A stretch of 64,000 nucleotides of DNA from SAR324 cluster bacterium (lineage in GTDB: Bacteria; SAR324; NAC60-12), in assembly GCA_028281495.1 (NCBI GenBank), contig JANQJU010000010.1:186001-250000 (forward strand), written 5' to 3'. How positions within the stretch are numbered: the first letter of the stretch is position 1; each line of letters opens with the position of its first letter. The position numbers and the translations under genes are program-made. This document shows, piece by piece, positions 53,352 to 62,233 of the stretch. The notes below the pieces were generated by a model that worked only from the letters and a program-made list of their open reading frames with translations, ran no database searches and had not been told where the DNA came from.

Positions 53352-55253
53352 ATGAAGATCTTTCAAGACCGTTTGGGAGCCAAGCTGAATATTTTGTTTT
53401 TGATCGTCTTATTTTTGCCACTCATCGTGGTAACCGTCCTTTCGATCATCTATTTCAGCAACAAAATCGAAGAGGAGGCGGTGCTGAAGATGGAGTCGGA
53501 TATGAAAGTGGCCTCGCTCATCTACGATGTGCAACTTTCCGAAGTCAAAAATTTGGCCAAAACGATAGGGACGGATCGAGCCTTTGCCGTTTTATTTCCT
53601 CTGAAGCTTAGCAAAAAAATGGGGAGGGAATTACAGAAGCTGGAAGATCAAAACAATGTGGATATGATCTTGGCGATCGATAAGAATTTCAAGGTGATGG
53701 CCCGTTCCAATGATCCAGAACGATTTGGCGACGAATTGACTCACCCTCTCGTAGAGTTAGCGCTGAAAGGCTTGGTAATTTCCGAAACGGAATCGGTGTC
53801 GCCTTCCACAGTTCAAGCCGAAGGTATACAAACCGGTGATGTAGAACATAACTGGTTGTTTTTAACTGGAGTGGCTCCTATCTATGATCGTACTGGCAAA
53901 TCAGTGTTAGGGGCAATCTTGGTACGCAAGTCGTTAAATCGAGATACTGAGTTTGTATCGGAAATCCACTCTATGACCAATGTGGATGTTGGGGTATTTG
54001 AAAGGACTCATTTGATTTCTTCCACTCCTGGCTCTCAACTTCCCTCAGTCGCGACTCCGATTCAGAAGAGGCAGGTTCGATTGGAATCGGGGGGATTCAT
54101 TTCTATGTTTCAACCCATATTCGATGCCTCCCGCCAACCGATCGGTTCCTTGCTCCTGCGCACTGAAGGGCAGCACCTTCAGGCACGAAACACGGCGATT
54201 CTCTTCTTGGTGGTGATCGGAGGTGTGGGATTGTTTCTCATCAATTTTATCCGTTTGTATATCCGCAAGACCATCCTAGTGCCTATTGAGAAGATCAATA
54301 AAGGAGCCAAGGTGATTGGGGATGGGATGTACAATCATAAGCTGAATATTGAGTCTGGCGATGAGATTGGAGACCTCGCTCAGTCATTCAACGACATGGC
54401 TGACGAAATCAAACTGAATCTCGAAAAGGTCAAACATGCCGCCCGGATGGAAGCCGAGTTAAAAACTGCCCATACCGTTCAAGAATTTTTTATTCCCTCT
54501 CAACCCCCCGAACTTGACGGAGTGGATATAGCCAGTTTTTATCAGTCTGCCTCGGAAACTGGAGGAGATTGGTATGCATTCAATCCCAGAGGTGACACTT
54601 CTCGTCTCGATATCATGGTAGGTGATGTGACCGGGCATGGGGTCGCCTCGGCACTAATTACCGCAATGGTCTATAGCTGTTTTGAAACGATTAGCACTTA
54701 TTATCACGCCATGCGTCACATTGGGATTGAAGAAGCTCATTTGCTCCATCCTTCTTATGTCCTTAGAATACTGAATGATCTGATTTTTGCTGCGACGAAA
54801 GGGCAGTTCACGATGACCCTGTTCTTTTCTTCCCTCGATCTAAAGACCCGCGAATTGTTTTTCATCAATGCCAGCCATATCCCTTGTTATATTTGGCGCA
54901 AGCAAGGCTTTTCCAACGGAGAACGTTTGGCGCCCACCCTCCCACGGTCGGGGACATTGGGTTTGCATCAAGAAAAAGAATTCCAGATGGAAACCATGCA
55001 ATTGGAGCCAGGCGATGTATTGATCTGGATGAGCGATGGCTTAATTGAAAACATGAATCCACAAAAAAAGATGTTCGGATTGAATCGGTTCAAGTGGATG
55101 ATCCGCGACCTAGATGGCATGGGAGCTGAAGAGATCAAAGATATGATCATTCAACGTGTTTTTGATTTCTATGCAGGAGAAGAAATGGAAGACGACGTCA
55201 CGCTCATCGTTGCAAAACTTGCCGAAACAATGGAACCTACCAAATTGGTTTGA
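53352..55253 (+). CDS. Membrane PP2C/SpoIIE phosphatase with sensor and HAMP domains
   Basis: The 633-residue protein has a membrane helix at about residues 10-32, a periplasmic Cache-like sensor region to about 285, a second membrane helix at about 285-305, a HAMP domain (RKTILVPIEKINKGAK and DEIGDLAQSFNDM) and a SpoIIE phosphatase domain from about 375 with TGGDWYAF, GDVTGHG, NASHIPC and MSDGLIE. It should turn an external signal into dephosphorylation of a STAS-type protein. The chosen ATG lies ten bases after GGGGAGA; an ATG three codons earlier is possible. It is the second SpoIIE enzyme in the window, the first being cytoplasmic. Confidence 0.93.
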   Translation: MKIFQDRLGAKLNILFLIVLFLPLIVVTVLSIIYFSNKIEEEAVLKMESDMKVASLIYDVQLSEVKNLAKTIGTDRAFAVLFPLKLSKKMGRELQKLEDQNNVDMILAIDKNFKVMARSNDPERFGDELTHPLVELALKGLVISETESVSPSTVQAEGIQTGDVEHNWLFLTGVAPIYDRTGKSVLGAILVRKSLNRDTEFVSEIHSMTNVDVGVFERTHLISSTPGSQLPSVATPIQKRQVRLESGGFISMFQPIFDASRQPIGSLLLRTEGQHLQARNTAILFLVVIGGVGLFLINFIRLYIRKTILVPIEKINKGAKVIGDGMYNHKLNIESGDEIGDLAQSFNDMADEIKLNLEKVKHAARMEAELKTAHTVQEFFIPSQPPELDGVDIASFYQSASETGGDWYAFNPRGDTSRLDIMVGDVTGHGVASALITAMVYSCFETISTYYHAMRHIGIEEAHLLHPSYVLRILNDLIFAATKGQFTMTLFFSSLDLKTRELFFINASHIPCYIWRKQGFSNGERLAPTLPRSGTLGLHQEKEFQMETMQLEPGDVLIWMSDGLIENMNPQKKMFGLNRFKWMIRDLDGMGAEEIKDMIIQRVFDFYAGEEMEDDVTLIVAKLAETMEPTKLV

Positions 55254-55270
55254 TGTCTAAAGGAGGGAAA

Positions 55271-55765
55271 TCAGTCTTTGTGGTATCGGGGAACTTGGTG
55301 CGGAGGGTTGACCCATGAATGACCGTGCATCGCTTCTTCCATTTGTTTGCGCCACGCACAGGCTTTTCGAAAGGCCTCTTTTTCTCCATATTTATTAATC
55401 GAGAACATCCGGCATTTGTGGCTTCCATAATCCGGACTCCATGAAACCGAAAAAAACTCGCTATAGGTGCCGCTCGAATTGCGTTTGCGTGTCCGGCACA
55501 CTCCAATCACGCCGGTCTTATTCCTCCGGTCTCGTCGGACAATTCGTCGTGCGGGATAAGTTTTGCCCAATTCTCGGATCAAATCGTCACGAAAAGCAAT
55601 CGCAAATTCCAGTGCGTTTTTCCTGCCTCCCATTTTTCGATCACTGAACAATTTAGAATAGGTGACCGATTCATTGTACACTCGAACAAACCAGCCATGT
55701 GTGTCTCTAGAATCGATACGACTGATTCCTTTAAACTTTGGGATATCTGTAGACACATTAGGCAT
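55271..55765 (-). CDS. Double AP2-like DNA-binding domain protein
   Basis: The 164-residue protein has two AP2-like modules: residues 8-65 (KGISRIDSRDTHGWFVRVY then SKLFSDRKMGGRKNALEFA) and residues 80-145 (TGVIGVCRTRKRNSSG then FSVSWSPDYG and KYGEKEAFRKACAWR). Bacterial AP2 domains bind DNA and are often linked to homing nucleases or phage genes, but no HNH nuclease domain is present here. The ATG overlaps the stop of the small upstream HTH gene, so the two are coupled. Confidence 0.75.
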   Translation of the reverse strand: MPNVSTDIPKFKGISRIDSRDTHGWFVRVYNESVTYSKLFSDRKMGGRKNALEFAIAFRDDLIRELGKTYPARRIVRRDRRNKTGVIGVCRTRKRNSSGTYSEFFSVSWSPDYGSHKCRMFSINKYGEKEAFRKACAWRKQMEEAMHGHSWVNPPHQVPRYHKD

Positions 55766-55967
55766 TTTCTTTTTCCGCAATCATTGTACGTATGGTTCGC
55801 AATAAAGGACCGGAAGTCGCATCTCCATTAAAAAAGTTGGAAACGGCGGAAGGATGGCAGCCATGTCGATCTGCAATATCTACTGGATATATACCCATCC
55901 GCTCTGCCCGATGACGTAGGCTCTGTAGCTCCGGTTTGGACAACCGGTTGGAACGTCGATGTTTCAT
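55758..55967 (-). CDS. Small HTH protein coupled to the AP2 gene
   Basis: The 69-residue protein contains a compact helix-turn-helix (RAERMGIYPVDIADRHGCHPSAVSNFFNG), like an XRE/Cro repressor without an extra domain. Its stop overlaps the AP2 protein start by eight bases. A repressor-partner pair is a reasonable guess. Confidence 0.66.
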   Translation of the reverse strand: MKHRRSNRLSKPELQSLRHRAERMGIYPVDIADRHGCHPSAVSNFFNGDATSGPLLRTIRTMIAEKENA

Positions 55968-56217
55968 AATTTTCTTTAAGAAAACAGAGAGGTTTTCGAG
56001 GACATCTTGGCTTTAGTGAAATCTAATAGACATTTCCAGTAGTGTTGAGGTAGCTTCATCTGTTTAGCTTTAGGTACTATTGGACCCGTATAATAGCGAT
56101 TTTAGGGCAATGAATACCTTTCGTTAATTAAAATGACACTATAAATTTTGATTAGTTGATAATTTGCACAATTCCCAACTATTCAATACTACGGCTGGTT
56201 TAAATTAGATACTATGA

Positions 56218-56673
56218 GTGGCTATGTCAAGTACAAAAGGAGAGAAAAAGGACAAAATTGCTGAAATTCCTATGGAAGTTAATAAAAATAGTGATGTGAC
56301 TGAGGAAGATCCTGAGATTACCGCACGGATCAAGTTGTTTTCCGAAACCTTAAGTGGCAGTCACGCTGCAATATCGCGAGAGCTTGGAATGTCGAGTGGG
56401 TATTTTTTACAAGTGGTGAAGGGGAAACGTGTGTCAGCACGAATGCTAAAAGCTTTGGTTGTCATCAAAAAGCTGAATCCTACGTGGTTGTTTACAGGGG
56501 TGGGCAACATGCGGCTTCTCTCAGCAGAGGAAGAGCAAGATAAGGATGAGAAGATTGCTTTCTTAGAACGTTTGGTAGAAGACCTCAAAAATCGAGTAGA
56601 AACCCAAGAAAAAATGATCCAGTTGCTCCAAACCGAAAATAATCGGTTGTATAAGCGGTATTCCGATTCGTAG
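56218..56673 (+). CDS. XRE-like HTH protein with C-terminal coiled coil
   Basis: The 151-residue protein has a helix-turn-helix at about residues 42-75 (SHAAISRELGMSSGYFLQVVKGKRVS), a short WLFTGVG motif common in repressors of the CI/XRE group, and a C-terminal coiled coil (EKIAFLERLVEDLKNRVETQEKMIQLLQ) likely to dimerise it. The start is GTG here; an ATG two codons later is equally possible, as neither has a good Shine-Dalgarno. It is divergent from the small HTH/AP2 pair. Confidence 0.68.
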   Translation: MAMSSTKGEKKDKIAEIPMEVNKNSDVTEEDPEITARIKLFSETLSGSHAAISRELGMSSGYFLQVVKGKRVSARMLKALVVIKKLNPTWLFTGVGNMRLLSAEEEQDKDEKIAFLERLVEDLKNRVETQEKMIQLLQTENNRLYKRYSDS

Positions 56674-56796
56674 TTGATCCTGGTCTGCTCTTTGCAAATT
56701 TGTATTCAAGATGAAACCCTCATACGATTGTATTGTTGAGGTATCTGAATGTGATGGGTTCAGTGGTCGGGAATTGACGAATATTGGTGGAGAGAA

Positions 56797-58869
56797 ATGG
56801 GAGCAGTACGATCTGAAATATCGACGGCAAATGAGGAATCCAATTCCAAATTGGTGGAACAGGGCAAGTGGCTGGATTCTGGAGGGCAAAACCCAAAATC
56901 GTTGCAGAACCCGCATTACATTTTCCAGGTTTCCGAAGCGGGGTTGGTGACGGTCAAGTTGCATTCGGAGATCGATACCTATCTTTATCTTCTCCATGCA
57001 AATGGCAAAGTCATTGCTCAGAACGATGACGGTGATGGGGCCAATTCCAAAATTGTCCGAAGATTGACTCCGGGCTTGTTTACAGTAGTCGCTGCAACTG
57101 TAGATGTTCACTTGCGTGGAGACTTCAAGCTAGAGTTGGAAGGACCCGTGGAGAAACTTCAATTGGAAGGCTCCGCAATGTCTCAAAGTGATTCGATCAC
57201 ACTGGAAGTGCAAGGGTCGTGGTTCAATTCTGGAGGACTCAACCCGGCATCTCGAAACAATCCTCGATTCATTCTAGAAGTCACAGACCATGGCAATGTG
57301 ACAATCGATCTTCAATCGACTGCCGACAATCAGTTGTATTTGCTCGACAATGAAAATCGCATTTTGAGTGAAGACGATGACAGCGGAGCAGGATCGAATG
57401 CTTGGATTTCAACAATGCTGGCACCTGGGCGTTACACCATTGTTGCCGCCACGGTGATGGCGGGAATGAAAGGAACGTTTCGCCTTGCAGCTGCGGGACC
57501 CATCTCAAGTTTGCAGCCTAAAGCAGTGGCGATGAAGGAGGCCGAACGTACTGGGAAAAGCGCGGCCGGAGACGTACTCATTCGAAACACACGTGGTTCT
57601 TGGTTCAATTCAGGTGGACAGAATGCTCGTTCTCCAAACAACCCTCGTTATGCGTTTGATGTGCTTCAGCGAGGAAATCTTATCATCGATTTAACCTCTT
57701 CAGTCGATACCTATCTATTTTTATTGGATAACGATGGCCAAGTGATTGATGAGAATGACGATGGAGGGCGACGAGGAAATTCTCGTCTCATGCGTCGTTT
57801 GAGAGTCGGAAGCTATAGTGTCGTTGCGGCAACATCCCGTCCCCGTAAAAAAGGAGCATTTCACCTTAAGATTCAAGGCCCAGTCTCCAATTTGCGCTCC
57901 GTGGCACCTGCGGAACCGGAAAAAACTCAGCCAACCCCCTCTCAATCCTCGACATCTGAATCCTCGACTACGGAATCTCGTACGGCCCCAGCAAAACCCG
58001 ACCCGCCGTCAACCCCGAGTATGGGGAACCCTCCACCGAACGCCGTTACGATTCAAGGCGAATGGAACGATTCGGCAGCAGATGCGAACTCTCGAAAAAA
58101 TCCTCGTTACACGTTCCAAGTGAACCGGGCCGGAGAGGTGACGGTCGATTTGGTTTCGGAGTCGGTGGATACCTATCTTTACTTGTTGAACAGCCAACGA
58201 AAGATCATTGCGAGCAATGACGATTATGGAGACAGCACCAATTCCAGGATTGTGAGAGGGTTATCTCCTGGAATTTATAGCGCCGTGGCTGCAACTTCGC
58301 GTTCGGGGCAAGAGGGGAAGTTTGCGATATATTTGCAAGGGCCGGTTTCCCATCTAAGGGAATTGATTGTTCCGCCCCCGTCAGTGGAAACACAAGAAAA
58401 ACCTCCTTCGCAGGCGGCAAAGCCGGCAGATGCACCGTCGGTAGATGCAACGCCGGTTTCGAAGCCTGAAACGGTTCCTCAACCGGAAACGATCTCAAAA
58501 AGCCCAAATGCTCAAAAACTGGAAGCAAAAATTCGTGAATTGGAACGGCAAACCCTGCTGTTGCAAAAGGAAAACAGCGATTTGCAGAAAAATCGAACCG
58601 AGTGGCAAAGTCAGTTAGAAAACACTTTAGCGAATGAGAAAAACGTGTATCAAGAAGTGGCAGAATTGAAACAGCAGATGCAATTGTTCCAAAAATTCAA
58701 AGAATTGGAACAAACTTACCAAAGCTTGCTTAAGGAAAGAGAAAACTTGAAGAAGGAAGAAAACGAAGCCCGGAAGCAGATTGAAATTTCAAATGCTCGG
58801 AGCCAATCCGCTCGTTCGGAATTGCAGGAATTGCGTCAGCAGTTAGAACAATTGACTGAGATGGGATGA
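56797..58869 (+). CDS. Protein with four PPC-like beta repeats and a coiled-coil tail
   Basis: The 690-residue protein has four copies of a roughly 105-residue module, at about residues 20-125, 137-245, 262-372 and 418-525. Each runs from W-x-N/D-S-G through NNPRYxF and VDTYLYLLD to NDDxG, then PGxYxVVAAT and ends GPVSxL. This is the pattern of pre-peptidase C-terminal (PPC) beta domains, with an Asp-rich, perhaps Ca-binding, loop. Pro/Ser/Thr-rich linkers join the later copies and residues 555-690 are a long coiled coil. The ATG follows GGTGGAGAGAA. No signal peptide is present, which is odd for PPC domains. Confidence 0.72.
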   Translation: MGAVRSEISTANEESNSKLVEQGKWLDSGGQNPKSLQNPHYIFQVSEAGLVTVKLHSEIDTYLYLLHANGKVIAQNDDGDGANSKIVRRLTPGLFTVVAATVDVHLRGDFKLELEGPVEKLQLEGSAMSQSDSITLEVQGSWFNSGGLNPASRNNPRFILEVTDHGNVTIDLQSTADNQLYLLDNENRILSEDDDSGAGSNAWISTMLAPGRYTIVAATVMAGMKGTFRLAAAGPISSLQPKAVAMKEAERTGKSAAGDVLIRNTRGSWFNSGGQNARSPNNPRYAFDVLQRGNLIIDLTSSVDTYLFLLDNDGQVIDENDDGGRRGNSRLMRRLRVGSYSVVAATSRPRKKGAFHLKIQGPVSNLRSVAPAEPEKTQPTPSQSSTSESSTTESRTAPAKPDPPSTPSMGNPPPNAVTIQGEWNDSAADANSRKNPRYTFQVNRAGEVTVDLVSESVDTYLYLLNSQRKIIASNDDYGDSTNSRIVRGLSPGIYSAVAATSRSGQEGKFAIYLQGPVSHLRELIVPPPSVETQEKPPSQAAKPADAPSVDATPVSKPETVPQPETISKSPNAQKLEAKIRELERQTLLLQKENSDLQKNRTEWQSQLENTLANEKNVYQEVAELKQQMQLFQKFKELEQTYQSLLKERENLKKEENEARKQIEISNARSQSARSELQELRQQLEQLTEMG

Positions 58870-58898
58870 CCTCAATTCTCTTGGTATAGAATAAGAGG

Positions 58899-60635
58899 CT
58901 ACAAGAGGAATGAAAAATCTTCTTCATCTCCCTCGTCATCATTCCCTTCTGGCTCACCAGCTAATGAATTTGAGAGTGTGAAGTAAAACATGCTGCCCTT
59001 TTCAAGCTCGCTTTCCACCCATATCGTTCCCTCATGGGCTTCCACCAGAAGACGGCTTAGGGGCATGCCTAATCCCAGCCCACGATGGTGATAGGCCATA
59101 TCTTCGATTAGTTCGAATTTGTTGAAGACCTTTTCATGATCCTTTTCTGCAATTCCCATCCCCGTGTCGATCACTTCCACTCGTGTGTATTCTGATTCGG
59201 GTAAGATGCGAATGAGGACTTCTCCCGTTTCGGTAAACTTTATCGCATTCTCCACCAATTCTTCCACAACCGTGACAATCTTGTCGTAATCGAAGTTAAA
59301 CAGGGGGGGAGCTTCTGGAAATTCGCATCGGAACGCAAGGCCCTTTTCCTCAGCTTTCTCCCGATATTGGTTAGCCACTTGTTCGACAACTTCTTGAAGG
59401 TTATTCAGCCGAATGGAAAAAAACATATTGCCGTTTTCCAATTTGGAGAGATCCAAAACTTTAGTGATTAATTTTTCGAGACGTTTTGCTTCCAAATGGA
59501 TGGGCTGGACAAAGGCTTCGCCGTCCTCTCCGCTAACCAATTCCAATGAAATTAAGGTTTCGGCAGAGGCTAAAATAGAAGTCAGGGGAGTACGCAATTC
59601 ATGTGACATTAAAACAAGAAAATCGTCTTTGAGCTGGTCCAACACGCTCAAGTTTTCATAAGCTTCTTGCAATTCCTTTTTCTGTTGAAGGATCTGTTGT
59701 TCGTAGGCTTTTTGCTTGCTGATATCGCGAACAATACAGGACACAGCAATTTTTTCTCGTTGATGATTGGTGACAATTGACAAAGATAATGCAACTGGAA
59801 AAGGATCAGTCCGATGACGCAAGAGCATCGCTTCGCCAGACCAACCTCTTTTTTTTGTTTGCTTGAGAATACTTGAAAAGGGAAGGGGGGATTCTTCTGA
59901 TTTTTGAAGGAATTCTTCAAATGGTCGGCCAATGAGATGAGCTTCATCGACATCAAGCAATCGACGCATGGCTGGATTGGCCATCGTAACCACTCCTTTG
60001 AAGTTCATAATACAAATGCCATCTTGGGTACTATTGATCATATGAGAGTACAGAACGATCTGCTGTAAATGATCTTGAACCCTTTGTTCTAAGCCTTCGC
60101 TGTATTCTTGCTTTTCTTGATATTTGAGGAGCGTGTCCTCATAAAGTTTAGCACGTTCTGAAGTGGTATGGAGCTTGTACGACATGATCTCAGAGAACAT
60201 GTTGTAAAAGTAATATTTGAATTGGTAATTGAATTCATTTTCGGGTTTATGAATGACCGAAGCATTAATTGCGATGACTTGGACGAGTTCGTCGGCAACG
60301 ACCGAGGCTGACCGAGGGGCAGCACTGCAAATGCTCATTTCTCCAAAAATATCCCAGGGTCGCCGTAAAGTAAGAATGTACTTTTCATCGACATATACTG
60401 AGACACTACCCATCAGCAAGAAATACACACGATGGTCTTCGGGATCTCCTTGTTGGATGATACGTTCCCCTTGCTGGAAAAAACTCAGCTCGCTGAAAGC
60501 AAGGAGGTTGTCTATTTCCTTTCTGTCAAATGCACGAAATAATGCGGATGAAATGAGTTGTTGACGGACAATTTCATGGATTTGTGCCCGAGCTGCCTCA
60601 GTGGATGCAGAGCGAGGGACAGATTCTGACGTCAT
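58899..60635 (-). CDS. Histidine kinase with cyclic-nucleotide-binding and PAS domains
   Basis: The 578-residue soluble protein has a cyclic-nucleotide-binding domain at about residues 30-150, with phosphate-binding cassette FGEMSICSAAPRSASV (Glu and Arg kept), a coiled linker, a PAS domain at about 195-305, then a HisKA domain with SHELRTPLTS and an ATPase domain with NAIKFTETG, DTGMGIAEKD and GLGLGMPLSR. It should phosphorylate an unseen response regulator under cAMP or cGMP control. Its ATG overlaps the stop of the upstream MBL-fold gene by one base (TAATG). Confidence 0.93.
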   Translation of the reverse strand: MTSESVPRSASTEAARAQIHEIVRQQLISSALFRAFDRKEIDNLLAFSELSFFQQGERIIQQGDPEDHRVYFLLMGSVSVYVDEKYILTLRRPWDIFGEMSICSAAPRSASVVADELVQVIAINASVIHKPENEFNYQFKYYFYNMFSEIMSYKLHTTSERAKLYEDTLLKYQEKQEYSEGLEQRVQDHLQQIVLYSHMINSTQDGICIMNFKGVVTMANPAMRRLLDVDEAHLIGRPFEEFLQKSEESPLPFSSILKQTKKRGWSGEAMLLRHRTDPFPVALSLSIVTNHQREKIAVSCIVRDISKQKAYEQQILQQKKELQEAYENLSVLDQLKDDFLVLMSHELRTPLTSILASAETLISLELVSGEDGEAFVQPIHLEAKRLEKLITKVLDLSKLENGNMFFSIRLNNLQEVVEQVANQYREKAEEKGLAFRCEFPEAPPLFNFDYDKIVTVVEELVENAIKFTETGEVLIRILPESEYTRVEVIDTGMGIAEKDHEKVFNKFELIEDMAYHHRGLGLGMPLSRLLVEAHEGTIWVESELEKGSMFYFTLSNSLAGEPEGNDDEGDEEDFSFLL

Positions 60636-61420
60636 TAGAGAGTAAAGGATTGAAGGTGCTGGAGGAAGCCTGCGAAGCCGTCCGCTTTAGCATTAGGCAA
60701 GGGGTCGTCACTGTAGTGATACAACCATAAACTTTTTCGGATTTCCGGTGGCAATTCCATAAGTTGACCATAGGAAGCATGGACTCCCATTTTATTATTT
60801 TCACCACTATCGAATAACTGACAATCATGAAACACATAGCCACATGAGTCGATTCCGTGCTGAATTAAATCCAAGTCAAATTTAGTGTCTCCGGAAAAAA
60901 GGAAGCGGCGATTTTTACCTCCTTCTGCCACTTCCATTTCTACACCATAGCTTTCCATACCCCGGACATGATTCGTTGGATGCAAGTATAATTTTGTCAA
61001 TGGGGTTTCGTTGACGACGATCCATTGTTGAGCAGGAATGGCAATTGGCTCGAAGTAATCCTCAAGGGTTCTTGGGGTTGTATCGTTGGGGGACTCTTCA
61101 ATAAACTCTAAACCACCTCGCAAACTACAGTTCCAAAGACGGTCTAGTAAAGAGACTGTGCTCACGACTTTTACCCGAAACTGGTAAACCAGTTTTGTCA
61201 TAAAGGCGACTTCCTCCATGCCACCAATATGGTCTGCATGTAGGTGAGTGATCAGGATATGAGTCAAGTGCTTTATCGAAAGACCATATTCTTCTAAAGC
61301 AGGTGGAGCAGACCTTCCACAGTCGATGGCCATTGTCAAATCTCCACTTTCAACGAGTAGATTGCTATTGGCGTTATTTTTGGCAAATGCCGATCCAACG
61401 CCCAAAAAGGTTAACTTCAT
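60635..61420 (-). CDS. MBL-fold metallohydrolase, possible cyclic-nucleotide phosphodiesterase
   Basis: The 261-residue protein has the metallo-beta-lactamase metal motif THLHADHIGG near residue 60, further ligands in HPTNHVRG, FSGDTKFD (Asp) and VFHDCQ (His). The overall layout, starting MKLTFLGVGSAF, is that of the RNase Z/phosphodiesterase branch rather than beta-lactamases. Because its stop is fused to the start of a cyclic-nucleotide-binding kinase, a role in removing cAMP is attractive, but that is inferred only from context. The ATG is the natural start. Confidence 0.85.
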   Translation of the reverse strand: MKLTFLGVGSAFAKNNANSNLLVESGDLTMAIDCGRSAPPALEEYGLSIKHLTHILITHLHADHIGGMEEVAFMTKLVYQFRVKVVSTVSLLDRLWNCSLRGGLEFIEESPNDTTPRTLEDYFEPIAIPAQQWIVVNETPLTKLYLHPTNHVRGMESYGVEMEVAEGGKNRRFLFSGDTKFDLDLIQHGIDSCGYVFHDCQLFDSGENNKMGVHASYGQLMELPPEIRKSLWLYHYSDDPLPNAKADGFAGFLQHLQSFTL

Positions 61421-61587
61421 TGCAGTTCCGAGAACGTTTATGTTGGCGAAAACACACCAAACGTGGTGTTGGAATAAAACATTGGTCTAATTCGACAATT
61501 GTCTAAAATCTAAGGGAATGTCAAACAAATTCTCTTCCCCGCAATCGCAGAATTCACAAGGCTCGGCACGATTTAATAAGGCTTAAC

Positions 61588-62130
61588 ATGATGCTGATGG
61601 ATTTCATCTGGTTTTTGAGTGGCTTTCTTTTAGTTGCCTTTGGCATCCTTCATGAAATGTGTGCGTATTGGTTGCAGCTCCGGCGGCACTGGTACACACG
61701 CCAATTTGGTCAGCATGGTTTTACCATACATGGACTGCAGTTGGGAGGAACCTGGATTTTAATTGCTTCCTTCCTTACTATTTTGTTCTGGGAAATGCCA
61801 GCCTATCCTTTTCACAAAACTCTTTTTTTCGTCGTTTTAGGAGGAATGGCCTTTGTGGGAGGCATTGGATTGATGTTGGCTTCTTGGCATGCTTTGGGGT
61901 CGAAACGAGTGATGAAGAGCCGTCTGTTTGTTTCTCTTGAACCTCCCTGGGTGACAACCGGTATTTTTCGCCATTTTCCAGATCCAATGTATCGTGGGTC
62001 CCAATTAGCGATGCTAGGGTTGGCATTTGCTTTAGATTCCTGGATCTTGGTGATTTATGCTGTGGAAATGTGGGTTTTGCAACACCTATTAGCTAAGTTG
62101 GAGAAAGCTCCTGTCGAAAAACAAGTTTGA
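61588..62130 (+). CDS. ICMT-like membrane methyltransferase
   Basis: The 180-residue membrane protein has four to five membrane segments and the C-terminal pattern TTGIFRHFPDPMYRGSQLAMLG, which is the RHPxY-type cofactor region of the isoprenylcysteine carboxyl methyltransferase/PEMT family. It is likely a small-molecule or lipid methyltransferase. It precedes the quinone oxidoreductase gene on the same strand by about 100 bases. The true substrate is unknown. Confidence 0.72.
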   Translation: MMLMDFIWFLSGFLLVAFGILHEMCAYWLQLRRHWYTRQFGQHGFTIHGLQLGGTWILIASFLTILFWEMPAYPFHKTLFFVVLGGMAFVGGIGLMLASWHALGSKRVMKSRLFVSLEPPWVTTGIFRHFPDPMYRGSQLAMLGLAFALDSWILVIYAVEMWVLQHLLAKLEKAPVEKQV

Positions 62131-62233
62131 ATAAAAATGCCTGGAGTGGTAGGTTTATTAAGAAAGATAAACCTCGTCCCAAACAAACAAAACTACTGTT
62201 TTCATTACTTAATCATTCAAGCAGGAATGTGCT

